Of a stretch of 64,000 nt of DNA, positions 43,116 through 54,479 are shown one piece after another; the stretch's first letter is position 1, and every line of letters starts with the position of its first letter. The position numbers were made by a program, and so were the translations under genes. Source of the stretch: Taenia hydatigena (lineage: Eukaryota > Platyhelminthes > Cestoda > Cyclophyllidea > Taeniidae); the NCBI GenBank assembly GCA_036345935.2, contig JADWOT020000001.1, forward strand, positions 2,717,258 to 2,781,257, given 5' to 3'. Below the pieces are notes generated by a model. That model saw nothing but the letters and a program-made list of their open reading frames with translations. It had not been told where the DNA came from and did no database searches.

Positions 43116-43394
43116 ATGCTGCAGAAACCGCTTGGGGGAAACGACGAGAAGTTAAGCAATCTGCAGTGGACAAGAGGCCTCGTTTCCTACAACTTGGGGT
43201 TCTCACACTCAGACATTCCTGACGACGAAGGAAGACATAATTCTCTGTCGGAATACAGTTACATTGCACACAGCGCACGCAAGGGGTGGATCGACCGGCA
43301 TGGTTTGAAGTCGAGCCCACTCAGCGAAGGTGCAATGACAAAGGCACAAAGCCGACACTCATCGCAGATTAGAGCGAAAGTAGCAACAGACTGA
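43116..43394 (+). other. Segment P frame, second copy
   Basis: Counterpart of 23728-24006, 92 codons, intact, with changes such as KR to GG near residue 7. No domain is recognised. Confidence 0.3.
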
Positions 43395-44790
43395 TGCGCC
43401 TTTATTCGTCTTTAGAGAAGTGTGTGGTGCTGCATAAGCTTGGGCTACTTGTAAGCTGCACCACCTTCACCCTTCGCTGAAGTGAAAAGTAGACGAAGCA
43501 AGCGGACACATTTATGCGCACGGATTGAGCTATGCATTCTGGAGGTGTAGATTGACGACTCGATAGGTGTGAATGATGCTTGGATGGATGCTGGAAGGAT
43601 TGATGTGTGTTTCGATGGATAAATGGATGAGCGCATGAGAGCTGCAGAAGTGGATCCATGGATGGTTGAATGGTAGATGGGTGGATAGATGGAAGAAAAG
43701 ATAAGACGGATAAACTTGTGAGTGGTATTGAATGGGGAACTATTTGAATGCACAATGAAGGCGACAGGGACATTTCCAATTGTGCTAAGGTGATTGAAGT
43801 GAAGAGTACAGCATTTAGGACTAAAGCATGCACTACCTCACTTCAGTCCGTACACCTTCTGACTACTACTGCAGCACTGTAAAGCCTACTCCGCTTTCAC
43901 ACACAAATCTTCCACTCCAAATCCTCTACGCCACTCACTTGGCAGCGCCTCTTCTTCGTTGCCGACACACACTTCAACTCTGATGACTACTAACTCTCCT
44001 CACCCTTTGACCTTAATGTATGCAGCAGAGCATGCGGCTCTCCCATCCACTCATCTACTTGAGCTGCAAATGCTTTGAAGAACCGCCTACTGCACGACCT
44101 CTTGCCGTCTCCCTGATGACCCTCTGCCTATCAACCACTTTATCCTTAGAGAAATACTCTATTGTGCTCAATTTATTTCATCATTCTGCCAGCCTCAAAA
44201 ATTAGTGTCTAGCAAAATAACCTCTGTTATATGGAAGAAGGACCGTGCATTGGAGAAAAGCATTCGAGTGCATGGTGAGCAGGCGCAGTGTGTAGGAGAT
44301 TACGGAGAAACAATTGAAACCTGTCAACTGTCTGGCCATCAAGTGGCGGCCGACGACTGAGGTCTATGAAGTCAATGGTAACCAAAGCGTCTCCCATAGG
44401 TACACTTGCTTACTTGCACTGAGGTGAAAGCCACAAGTAGGGTAAAGAAAGAGAGGTTGGAAGAGCTCAGTCGCCTAACGCGGCCTTTGGGGTGTTGCTG
44501 ACGTGATGAGGGTAGTGGTGCAGTGAGCGCACGCTCTTCTCCATCTGCAAGCGCTACAAGTTCTTCTGCACAGCATGGCATTGGGGTGGGGTGGTTATAG
44601 CATGGTAAGACCCTGTCTAAGCCAGTGAAATGTGTTCTTCTCTGCTGCCTTCGTCTACTTCCTACATCGGCAATGAGTGAAGGTGGTGCAGCTCCCAGGC
44701 AGTGCAAACTCATGCATCCAAACTTTCATCCTCCCATTCATTTTGTGTTCAACTATTCAATGCTGCAATGATGATGCATCTAGGTAACAA
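43395..44790 (-). repeat. Reverse CATC tract, G and J-like flanks
   Basis: 43560-43700 is GATGGATG-rich. 43500-44410 is the inverse of 2090-2990. 44400-44720 repeats 24560-24870. No gene is supported. Confidence 0.65.
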
Positions 44791-45020
44791 ACTCTCTGTT
44801 TTGCGGCAGTGTGGTCGGTCGTGGATTCCTCCCAAACTATGATTACTAAGCGAGCTGTGCAACTGTATGTCTGTTCATTGGCTGAGCAAGGTGAAGAGAA
44901 GGCAATACAAGTAGGAGCTTACTACCCAGACTCACACGTTGAAGTACACTCCTCACGCACCTTGTTCGTGCTTAGGATGCGCACGCCTCACGATCCGTCC
45001 ACGATCTCACAGGTGGGTTA
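44791..45020 (+). repeat. Segment K, copy 3
   Basis: The frame (MITKRAVQLYVCSLAEQGEE, then SRTLFVLRMR) is open to 45021. Followed by a reverse CATC tract. Confidence 0.4.
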
Positions 45021-45404
45021 ATGTGGAGGTGAATGCGCGAGTGGATGCATGGAGGAAGGGATGGAAGTGGTGGAAGTTGTCTGATGGATGCATGAGTGGA
45101 TGGGTGGATTCTCAAAAGGAAAGAGGATGGACTTACAAATACATGAGTGTATGAGTGCAGACATTAGTGAACGCGGGATGGGTAGATGGATGGATGGAGA
45201 TGTAGATGAGTGGCTTGGATATGGAATGGCAATGGTGTGGACGAAGAAGCAAGTAGACACTTGGCTGGCTGAATAGGGGCACAGAAAATAAATTAATGGA
45301 TGCATACATCTGAGAGAATGAGCGATTAAAAGAAGGATTGAGAAGATGGAAGGATGGGAAATGGGAGAATGGTAGCATCGTGTAGTGTGCTGATGATTGC
45401 GAGG
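45021..45404 (-). repeat. Reverse-orientation CATC tract
   Basis: GATGGATG-rich DNA, near-identical to 53170-53590 in the same orientation. Confidence 0.8.
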
Positions 45405-45755
45405 AAAGATGGAAGGATAGACGGAAGGAGAGACACTTGCGTGAAGCGATAGTAGTTGCGTAGAGGATGAGTGTCTACGTGGTTAAGTGGATGGAGTTAA
45501 AGATGCGGCTTGATTCCATGCAATGGAGTTGTGAGCTTGTGTGTGTGCGTGTGTGTGAATGAAAATGGATGAATGGATGAATGCTGCCAAGATGGATGCG
45601 ACCCGATTTCAGTGATCCCAATAAGCACACCATCCTCCCTCACCTCCCAACTTGGCCCACATCCAAGCTGCTCCCCATCACCAATTTCGCACTCCAACAC
45701 ACCACATCCATCCCTCCATCCATGTTGCTACACCAACCATTGCATCACATTCTCT

Positions 45756-45761
45756 TTTATT
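45756..45761 (-). other. Poly(A) signal of peptide gene copy 6
   Basis: Minus-strand AATAAA, 90 bp past the stop codon, in the conserved flank. Confidence 0.7.
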
Positions 45762-45850
45762 TGCAAACAAATCATCGCGACAACTCAAATCACTACGTCA
45801 ACAGACGACGGTATCTTTACCTCCTGCTAACTCTACGCAAACATCTTACT

Positions 45851-46126
45851 CTAGACTTCTTCCTCTTCCTTCTCGTCCTTCGCTTCCCTTTCGCCTTTCT
45901 TATCGCCTGCCTTTTTTGGCGCATCTATTCCTGTGTTGCCACCTTCATCATCATATTCGTCATAGTCGAGTTTGTGGTCGTCCTCGCCTTCATCTTTTGT
46001 CGGTTTCGCACCCACCTCCTTCTTCAGCTCAGTGGCAGTGTGAGTGGGATCGGGTCTAGCCTTTACCCAAACAACAACCAACACGACGATGAAGAGAGCG
46101 ATGAAGGTGTACGTCGACGACTTCAT
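45851..46126 (-). CDS. Secreted acidic peptide, subfamily I, copy 6 (with central insert)
   Basis: A single-exon frame of 91 residues with an intact signal peptide (residues 1-23). The core carries an extra in-frame segment, EVGAKPTKDEGEDDHKLDYD, where copy 5 has EVGNEGEDGYKLDYD. It continues EYDDEGGNTGIDAPKKAGDK and ends DEKEEEEV, the last residue reflecting an Asp-to-Val change. It is the mirror-arm partner of copy 5, yet the insert resembles that of copy 1. This suggests exchange between family members after the arms formed. TATA box and (CCCAA)n tract intact. Function unknown. Confidence 0.78.
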   Translation of the reverse strand: MKSSTYTFIALFIVVLVVVWVKARPDPTHTATELKKEVGAKPTKDEGEDDHKLDYDEYDDEGGNTGIDAPKKAGDKKGEREAKDEKEEEEV

Positions 46127-46170
46127 GTGTGGTCTTGGGTTGATGATGGTGCCTTCGCATTTGCTGCACC

Positions 46171-46217
46171 TTATATAGGCTGGCTTGGGTTGGGTTGGGT
46201 TGGGTTGGGTTGGGTTC
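46171..46217 (-). promoter_or_regulatory. TATA box and (CCCAA)n tract of peptide gene copy 6
   Basis: TATATAA at 46177-46171, 51 bp before the ATG, with a clean (TTGGG)n run on the plus strand at 46184-46217. Confidence 0.8.
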
Positions 46218-46319
46218 AGCCTTGACCCATTGCATTAGAAGACATCACCACTTGGCGAAAGATTGGCGAAATATTTTGCGAAATAAAATTGCTGTGCGTG
46301 CATGCGGAGTCTGTCTTGA

Positions 46320-46860
46320 TTTAAAGGATGTAAGAGGAGTAGGGGGAAAGATTGTGTGAATGAATGGTGGATAATAAATGGATAGAAAATATGTGAATGG
46401 TGGGATGAATGAAAGAAAGGATGGAATATTGAGTGAATGGGTGGTAGAATGGATGGATAAAACATTGAATAATGGAAGGAATAGAGGAATTGTATGAGGA
46501 ATGGAAAGATGGATGAATGGATGGATGGTTGGATGGATGATTGAAAGAAAGAGAGGGTGAATAGATGATGGGTAAAGAGATGATATATGAGAAAGTGTGA
46601 TGAGTGGATGAAAGGGAGAAAGAACGAAGGAATTAGTAAATGAATGGAGAATCGGTTGAAGGAGTGTATGGATTGATGAATGAATGAATGAATGAAAAAA
46701 AGAAAGAAAGAATGAATGGATGAGTGGATGGAGGAATGTTGGATGAGTGGTGAGAATGGGTGGATGTAGAGATTAGTGCAAGGCAGGATGAATGTGGTGG
46801 GTGCGTGAATGGAAAGTTGGATGGACTGATGAATGATGAGTGTGAGGAAGTGTGAAGGAG
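46320..46860 (-). repeat. Reverse-orientation CATC/CATT tract
   Basis: Mirror of 37630-38150. It holds a 227-codon low-complexity frame (46918-46235) that begins in segment L and is not a gene. Confidence 0.85.
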
Positions 46861-46919
46861 TTTGTGGGAGTAGTGCCCCACACAGAAATAGCACATCACA
46901 ATGGGAGACACATGCCATC

Positions 46920-47300
46920 CAATTGAGGCCTAAGTGCAGTGGTTACCGCGTCTACTTTGCAGAATGGAGGAGCATGATGTAGGACGAAATGGAGTGAGGA
47001 AAGGTGATGATTGCGACCAGGGTGACTGCTTTGAGGGACAGCATTATGCTCCTTTTAGAAAGGCTTTGGTTGTCCCAAGCTCTAATTTCCTTGCTGACTG
47101 TTACTGCAGCACTGTAACACCTACCCAACCTAACACACAAACCTTCCATTCCTGTGCTTCTCCTCCTCGTAGCCTCAAAGCCAATGGCGTGGCAAAGCCA
47201 CTGCTTTGCCACCGCCTCACGCATTACATTTAATGACCACCAAGTATCTTCAGTCGTTGGGCTGAAAAGGCTTTGTAGAACCGCCTCTCTTATGACCTCG
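46920..47300 (+). repeat. Segment L, right-arm copy
   Basis: The frame 46934-47233 equals the one on 37571-37239 (-). See the discussion of segment L at 15111. Confidence 0.45.
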
Positions 47301-47449
47301 TGTCTATCAACACCATTGTTCTGCCAGAAATAACTTATTGCGTTTAATGCATCTCGGTATCCTGCTAGTCAAGGAAGCTTGTTCTTTTCTACATAAATTG
47401 ATTTTACTTGTGTGGAAGAACGCTCGTATCAGTGGGGATAGCATTGGAG

Positions 47450-48220
47450 TGGGTAGGAGACTACCGGAGAAGGATTGTCACCCGTCAACTGACTGACCAT
47501 GAAATGGCACCCGACAGCTGTGGTGTATGAAGTCAATGCTAACTCAAGTATTGTCCATAGGATCATTTGTGTGCAGGTGCTAAGGTTAGGGGCAAATATC
47601 GTGTGTGAGGAGAGAGAGATTTGACAAGCTGCGTCGTGCTAAGGCGCCTTCAGGTCGTTCCAAATATAGTTAAGGTAGAGCAGCAGAGTGTGCGCGTCTA
47701 TCTCCCTCTCAGCACCTAGCATGTTCTACTAAGCAACATTGCTTTAAGACGGTAGTCCTCGCCTTCTCATTCCTTTGTGTGCGAGTAAAATGAGCTCCTC
47801 CATGCAGCAGCATTAGCCTAGTCTACTCGTCAGTTAAGGGTGAAGACGACGCAGCTTTAAGATTGAACAAACTAATGTTAACGAGACGCGCTAGAGTTGC
47901 AAGCATAAGTCTCTGAAGAAGGCTTACACCATAGACAATAACATCAAAGCTGAATTTTTAACAACACCGATTATTTTGTGAGCTGCATGCTTCCTCGACC
48001 TCAACTTGCGAGACATGATACGTAAGGTTCACATCCTCCTAACCTGTGCCAACCGCAAGGAGGTGTGCTTCCTTATTCACCATAAGTCTTGTGCGCCTCG
48101 ATGCAGCATTTCTGTCAGCAATGTCTTGCTGTGATCAACCGAGACCTTTCTGCAGACGGGGGGAGGAGAGTCAATGCTTATGCAGAACCTAAACATTCAA
48201 TATGTAGTGTAGGGTAAGGA
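47450..48220 (+). repeat. Segment D, right-arm copy
   Basis: Uninterrupted version of segment D. The site 'ggcttacaccatagac' (near 47930) is the empty target of the insertion found at 62214-62440. Confidence 0.8.
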
Positions 48221-49419
48221 GCTACTGCAGACCTGTACAAGGACAAAGAGGCGAACCATGAACGCATTATAAATGCATCCTACCGGAAAGCCGCCTTTCG
48301 CATCAGACGGTTTGGAAGCACAGATCATGGCAACAGAGGACTAGGGCATGTTCCCAGAGGCAAAACTGGTTAAATTCGTTTAATTCAATCACTTCTAAAC
48401 ATGTTTTTAATTGTACTGAAATTGGCGTAATCGCAACTGCAATTACTTTTCCTAAAAATTAAATTCACTGACTAAATGCAGAATTCGTAAATAAACCTCG
48501 ATTATTATCTGAATTTTTTCATTGCAACAAAGGAAATGCAGGAATTTAAATTGTGCGTCTCTTTATTTGCCTATTTGTTTCCGATTTTGGCTTGTAGTGC
48601 TTTGCTATTTATTTTCATGCCTCGCTTACTATGCGCTCGGGTCAAAACGTGTGTGCTGCCGTAGGTGACATGGTGAGGTTCTAATGTTATTGAAATACAA
48701 CAGGGAGTGTTAAACTCTGTTCTTAACCTTTGTTGAAGAGAATCCTGTTTTTTTTCGCGCTGTTGCCTTCAATTCAACGCATTTCATCGGATGTTTAGTG
48801 TGGCTTTTCGGTTGCATAAATTGGCTGTTTTCGTAAGCGATTGTCTGCGAGACTGGAGCGTTGTCCGTTCTACGTGTATTCCTTTATGAGGGCACTGGTA
48901 TTGCACCAATGAAGGGCAATAATTCACAAACATCCTTAGTTTCACATCCCACTTTGGGTCGTTGCACTCGTCACTTTGTACTGTACTTCATTGTCTCTCC
49001 ATCGTAGGTTCGTACTCGCTTTTTCTGCTTGTTTTAATATGCGGTATGTTCTGGCACTCCTGATGGATGTTAGAGTTTAGTTGTTATTTTATGCATCACA
49101 AATAAAGGGCCTATCATTTTGTTACGTCCCTCTGCGGTTCCACATTCCCATGGAACTGGGTCGTTTAACTCCCTGTGGTTCCGTTTAAGCACTTACTGTA
49201 GGGTCTTGATGGTTAAGCATGCTTCGGATGCTCCCAGGTGAGGATATTTCATACAATTAGTCGTTTTATAAGTAGCAACACCCCTTACCTCTGCGTACCC
49301 CGGATTTTATTTCTAGCTGTCTGCAGGTGTGCGAGCTTTGCAACCAATCAGTGCGCTGAAAAGGATTTTTGTGTCTCTGTAGGTTTCCCTTTCTGCTTGC
49401 AAATGCTCTTCTGTGATAG
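48221..49419 (+). repeat. Segment A, right-arm copy
   Basis: Follows D directly. Matches 1-985 and 62746-64000. No gene is recognised. Confidence 0.75.
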
Positions 49420-49860
49420 CTATGCCCCTGACCTCATCCTTTCTCAAGTGTCTGGCTGTGACAGCCCTAATTTCCACGTCGTTGCAGCGGCCTCAACAAC
49501 CATTTCGACACTGAGCTTCTTTTGCAGCCCACAACGGCGCCTTTTGTCAAAATCGTCTAGTAGAGCACCGTGTTGACGACTTGGTGTTATTTGGGAGAGT
49601 GCAGACGGACTGCGAGGGTTTCAGTTCACGTGCTGTGAGGAGCATTGGAAGTGGCGAGTTTGTCTGCGCCTACTGTGGACTCGACGTCAACCTCACTGAA
49701 GGTGGTAGGATCTGTGTGAACCAGGCTACCGCAATGGAGCAGGTGTACGTGTTGGTGGTTGGAGAATTGGGTGAAGAGGCGGGCAAAGTGATCCTCGAGA
49801 CGGTGGTGGATGGTGGAGGCGATGGAATTGAGGAGAGGCTCTTCCTCTCCTCAGTCTTAT
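49420..49860 (-). repeat. Segment O, right-arm copy
   Basis: Mirror of 34640-35085, with a deletion near 49530-49560. The plus strand also carries a 93-codon frame (49581-49862, containing GEEAGKVILETVVDG), so the coding strand is unresolved. Confidence 0.4.
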
Positions 49861-50239
49861 GAATGAATCCTGTGATTGCGTCCTAACTGTCGTTCCCACT
49901 GGAGTTGACTGCCTGCTGCCACTTCTGGCGCTATTTGTTGGTGGAAACGTGTATGAGAGTGCGGAGGTGTCGCACGACTACGGTGAACGAAGTGGCAGTG
50001 GAGCGAGCCTTCCAAAAGACCTCTTTTTGTGGCAGCGTGGCCTGTCGTCGATTTTTTTTTTTGAACCATTATTAAGAAGTGAGATGTGCTACTGCGTTGT
50101 TGTGTATGGGTGGTGCGAGGGGAAGAAGAGTGGTGGAGTGGAGGAGTGGAGGAGGAAGGAACGGATTATACTGCGGATCACACTTGGAGGTGGACTTTGT
50201 GCGTTGTTGTTGTTGTGTTGTTGGGGAGAATGTGTGCTC

Positions 50240-50830
50240 CATGTGACTAGAAGATAAGGAAGGGTGAAATGTGTTTGAAATGGTGTCGGTAGAAGGGAGG
50301 AGAGAGAAGGACAGATGGTGGTAGTTTGGCTTACGTCGATTGCGGTGATGAGCTGAATGACGCCATCCGGTTTGATGAGGGGCACATAGGAGCCGTCGAA
50401 GCCGCGACGGGTGATGCGGGCGCCGTAGACGCCGTTGGTCGACATGCAAATGTGGATTAATTAATCCGCCTGCTTGCGGTATCAGAACTTGGCAGCACAA
50501 AGTGTCTGCAAGTGTGGCAGTTTGGTTTGCAGGTGACGGAGACTGTGCACCTTGAAGTACTTGGCCAAATGCTCACATTGCAAGCGACGAATGCGATATT
50601 GGCTGGTGGCTATGCGATGATGGATGGCACTGGCGACAATCGCCACCTTTGCCTTGCCCTCGAAGTCCATCTTCACAGGCTGGCAGTAAGTAGTTAGATG
50701 TGTGGGCAAGGGGAGGCAATCTCATTGGTGATTGAAGGCATTCCTTCCCTTCCTCTTGGCACAAATGTATTTTCCAACTATGCTGGCAGTCGATGTTGGT
50801 CGATGAATGAGTGTCTGTGCGCAGAAGTAG
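50240..50830 (-). pseudogene. Galactokinase middle and C-terminal exons, right-arm copy
   Basis: Mirror of 33705-34290. The middle frame (50709-50482) reads CQPVKMDFEGKAKVAIVASA, then YRIRRLQCEHLAKYFKV and SLRHLQTK. It is open 24 codons beyond the left-arm stop, because CAA replaces TAA. The next exon (to 50335) has GVYGARITRRGFDGSYVPLI and a GTAAGC donor at 50334-50329. An 88-bp intron follows, then a TAG acceptor (50249-50247). The altered glycine motif (RRGFDG for GGGFGG) still argues against activity. Confidence 0.72.
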
Positions 50831-51745
50831 ACGCATAGGCTTGGCTTCGCCATGCCAACTCAGTGGCTTGAGTTTGCGTGACCGCCCTGGTGTATAGGCG
50901 TCTTCTCCATCCAGCAGTTTTGATGTTCTAGATATGAACTCTACTTGTGTTTGTTTCTTGTGGTTAGGGCTTCTTGTGGTGACCCACGAGCAGTGTTGAA
51001 CCTCCTCCAGAACCTATTCATTGAAAGGCGCAATGATTTGGATACTTTAATGACGAAATGTGCCTCAGCTTCTACCACGTCCTTATGACATTCTTCTACC
51101 ATTCACTCTTGTTACGATGACAAGGCAGAGGTGTGCTTTCTACTTAGATGTAGGTGAGTAGACGGCTTTATTGGACGAGGGGCAGGCACGTGTGGTTTGA
51201 GGCAGTTGAACCCTCCTGGAGAGATGCAGGGACAGGGGGAGGCAGAGAGGAAGGAAGGGAGGGAGGCATACAGAGATAGGAGGGCGGACGTACGCATGGA
51301 CGGATGGATAGAAGGGGTAGAGAGACAAATTAAGGCGCTGTCGGTCAGCTGGCAATAAAATACGTCAATTGTCATTGTGAAAGATAGGTCGTTATTGTGC
51401 TAACATAAACTCTCCTCTCAACCCCATTCCCTTTCTGTGCAGATAGTGTAGGTCACGTAAGTGGAAATAAATGCAGCCAACTTAGTCCACGGTGATGTGA
51501 GCATGTGTGGTGGGAGGTGAAGTTGGAATGACTTGGGGCAAAGTGGGCGCGGGCATCCTCGACTGGCCATATTTGAGCCTTGTAGGCTGCACGAGAAGGG
51601 GAAGAATGGGGACCAAAGACGTGATGGGAGACGCTTGGCCAGTCCTTGTCCTATCACAACGGTTTCGTCATCCGCTCTCACTACTTTGCAAACATCGTTC
51701 AGAGGATGGTGTACTACGGTAGTTGACAAGAGTGACGAAGTTGTG
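50831..51745. other. Duplicated stretch, no gene recognised
   Basis: Mirror of 32674-33700. 51110-51240 is a segment I relative. 51418-51720 is open on both strands without recognisable domains. Confidence 0.5.
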
Positions 51746-52276
51746 CTTGCTATTGACTGCATACACGTCAGCAGTCGGGTGTCAGTTGGTGGCCATTCCG
51801 ATGGCGAGGGACAATCGTTGGTCAAATGCCCTCGTCAAAGATGCGCTCGTTCCCACATAAAATTAAAAGTGGTTTTGCCAAACGCCAGTTCTCTAGGCTA
51901 GCAGGATGATGAAATTAGTTGAGCACAGTAAATTAAATCTGTCAGGCTAATGGGTTGATGGAGAAAAGGTCATGAGGGAGGTGGGAGGAGGTCGTGCAGT
52001 AGGCGGTTCTCCAAAGCCTTTTCAGCACAAAGTGTTTAAGGTAGGCAATGAGGGAGCCGCAAACATTGAGGTGACTTGGTGGTCATCAAAGAAGAAGTGT
52101 GAGTCGGCGACGAAGAAGGGGCGTTGCCAAGTGATTGGCGTTGAGGCTACGAGGTGCAGTAGCTTTGGAATGGAAAATTTGTGTGTTAGAGCACAGAAGA
52201 TTTTACAGTGTTTTAGTAGCAGTCGGAAAGGGAAATGGAGTTGGGAAGAAGTGCAGACTGAAGTCATGTGATCCAT
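51746..52276 (+). repeat. Segment J, copy 2
   Basis: The frame 51972-52271 is intact, as in the other two copies, and so is the opposite-strand frame. Confidence 0.55.
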
Positions 52277-52339
52277 GGTGCAGTACCGAGTCGTATGCTC
52301 TTCACTTCCATCTGCTCATCCCATTTCGACTAGTCATGT

Positions 52340-52920
52340 GTGGCCTTCCTTTGTTCATTCAAATAATTCCCCTTTCAATACAACTTACAAGTTCATTTAT
52401 CCATCCATTCATCCATCTTTGCCTACATCTTTGCAGCCATTATGCATCCATCCATTGATCCATCAATACACACGCATAGAATCATCAATCAACACATCCG
52501 CAATCTACAGCCTACTCCATGTGCACAAAAGTGTCCATTTACTCACTCCTTTCATTCTTTCACACAGTCCGTCAAGAATTCATTCATCCAACCAACCGCA
52601 CATACATCCATCCGTCCATCCATCGCATCACAGATCGATCCACCTATCACTCCATCCACACACTCATCCATCTATCCTGCCATTCATTCAACCATCGACC
52701 AATGCATTCATGTGTCCCTACACAGACCCATCCACCCACCCACCTATCCATTCCCCACCTTTCATCAACCCATTCATTTATCCTTCGTTCCATTCATACA
52801 CCCATCCCCTCATTCATCCTTTCATTCATGCCTTTACTCATCCCACCACTTTTCCATTCATAAATCCATTCAAATTTATATGCTCCCATTCATTTTGTGT
52901 TCATCCATCCCATCCTGCAT
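52340..52920 (+). repeat. CATC/CATT tetranucleotide tract
   Basis: Copy of 9850-10425 and 60260-60830. Open in three plus frames. Confidence 0.85.
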
Positions 52921-53170
52921 CGATGATGCATCTAGGTGCCAAAAGCTCTGTTTTGCGGCAGTGTGGTCGGTCGTGGATTCCTTCCAAACTATGATTACTA
53001 AGCGAGATGTGCGACTGTACTTCTGTGCATTGGTTGAGCAAGGTAAAGAGAAGGCAATACAAAGAGGAGCATACTATTCCGACTCACACGTTGAAGTACA
53101 CTGCTTACGCACCTTGTTCGTGCTTAGGATGCGCGCTCCTCACGATCCGTCCACTATCTCAACAGATGGG
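52921..53170 (+). repeat. Segment K, copy 4
   Basis: The frame MITKRDVRLYFCALVEQGKE is open to 53173. Confidence 0.4.
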
Positions 53171-53590
53171 TGAATGTGGAGGTGAAGGCGCAAGTGGATG
53201 CATGGAGAAAGGGATAGAAGTGGTGGAAGTTGTCTGATGGATGCATGAGTGGATGGGTGAATTCTCAAAAGGATAGAGGATACTTACGATTGCATGAGTG
53301 CATGAGTGTAGAAATTAGTGAATGCGGGATGGGTATATGGATGGACAGATGGATATGCAGATGAGTGGCTTGGATATGGAATGGAAATGGTGTGGACGAA
53401 GAAGCAAGTAGACACTTGGCTGGCTGAATAGGGGCACAGAAAATAAATTAATGGATGCATACATCTGAGAGAATGAGCGATTAAAAGAAGGATTGAGAAG
53501 ATGGAAGGATGGGAAATGGGAGAATGGTAGCATCGTGTAGTGTGCTGATGATTGCGAGGAAAGATGGAAGGATAGACGGAAGGAGAGACA
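53171..53590 (-). repeat. Reverse-orientation CATC tract
   Basis: Direct copy of 45021-45404. Confidence 0.8.
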
Positions 53591-53939
53591 CTTGCGTGAA
53601 GCGATAGTAGTTGCGTAGAGGATGAGTGTCTACGTGGTTAAGTGGATGGATTTAAAGATGCGGCTTGATTCCATGCAATGTAGTTGTGAGCTTGTGTGTG
53701 TGCGTGTGTGTGAATGAAAATGGATGAATGGATGAATTCTGCCACGATGGAAGCGGCCCGAATTCAGTAATCGCAATAAGCACACCATCCTCCCTCACCT
53801 CCCAACTTGGCCCACATCCAAGCTGCTCCCCATCACTCACTCCTTCCCCATCACCAATGTCACACTCCAACACACCACATCCATCCCTCCATCCATGTTG
53901 CTACACCAACCATTGCATTACATGCTCCTTTTATTTGCA

Positions 53940-53945
53940 AACAAA
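53940..53945 (-). other. Poly(A) signal of peptide gene copy 7
   Basis: Minus-strand AATAAA, about 120 bp past the premature stop, in the conserved flank (53650-54060). Confidence 0.65.
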
Positions 53946-54064
53946 TCATCGCGACAACTCAAAACCACTGCGTCACCAGGCGACGGTATCTTTGCCTCCT
54001 GCTAACCCTACGCGAACGTCGTACTCTAGTCTTCTTCCACTTCCTTCTCGTCCTTCGCTCCCCT

Positions 54065-54286
54065 TTATCCTTTCTTATCGCCTGCCTTTTTCGGCGCATC
54101 TATTCCTGTGTTGCCACCTTCATCATCGTATTCGTCATAGTCGAGCTTGTAGCCGTCCTCGCCTTCATTTCCCACCTCCTTCTTCACCTCAGTGGCAGTG
54201 CGAGTGGGATCGGGTCTGGCCTTCACCCAAACAACAACCAACACGACGATGAAGAGAGCGATGAAGGTGTACGTCGACGACTTCAT
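54065..54286 (-). pseudogene. Secreted acidic peptide, subfamily I, copy 7 (nonsense-truncated, TATA lost)
   Basis: A frame of 73 residues. The signal peptide and core are normal (RPDPTRTATEVKKEV, then GYKLDYDEYDDEGGNTG, then KKAGDKKG). A TAA stop then replaces the GAA of the GER codons, removing the acidic tail present in copy 5. The sequence for that tail still follows. The upstream element reads TATAGAA (54337-54331) instead of TATATAA. Promoter and coding lesions together suggest a dying copy, though a truncated secreted peptide cannot be excluded. Confidence 0.68.
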
Positions 54287-54330
54287 GTGTGGTCTTGGGT
54301 TGATGATGGTGCCTTCGCATTTGCTGCACC

Positions 54331-54382
54331 TTCTATAGGCTGGCTTGGCTTGGGTTGGGTTGGGTTGGGTTAGGTTGGGTTC
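54331..54382 (-). promoter_or_regulatory. Mutated TATA box and (CCCAA)n tract of copy 7
   Basis: TATAGAA at 54337-54331 at the usual 51-bp spacing. The CCCAA tract (54382-54344) is present but interrupted by CCTAA. Confidence 0.7.
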
Positions 54383-54479
54383 AGCCTTGACCCATTGCAC
54401 GAGAAGACATCACCAGTTGGTGAAAGAGTAAAGAAATGTTTAGCGAAATGAATTTCAATGCGTGCCTACTATGAACGTA

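Larger units (their letters stand above)
39047..44830 (+). repeat. Palindrome 2 spacer, direct repeat of 20120-24960
   Basis: Same segment order as the first palindrome's spacer. It keeps about 0.47 kb (40462-40930) that the other copy lost, including the short CTC tract at 40680-40701. Confidence 0.85.
45405..51746 (-). repeat. Palindrome 2, right arm
   Basis: Reverse complement of 32674-39060. At 51746 it abuts the exact first base of segment J (attgactgcatacacgtcag), so the outer junction is sharp. Confidence 0.9.

Noticed and set aside
43116..43394. The P frame as a confirmed gene
   Set aside because: Two near-identical copies give no test of selection, and there is no promoter, signal or domain. 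Listed as low-confidence only.
49581..49862. Segment O translations compared with SET/MYND-type methyltransferases because of Cys-rich stretches
   Set aside because: No ordered motif of that family could be found on either strand.
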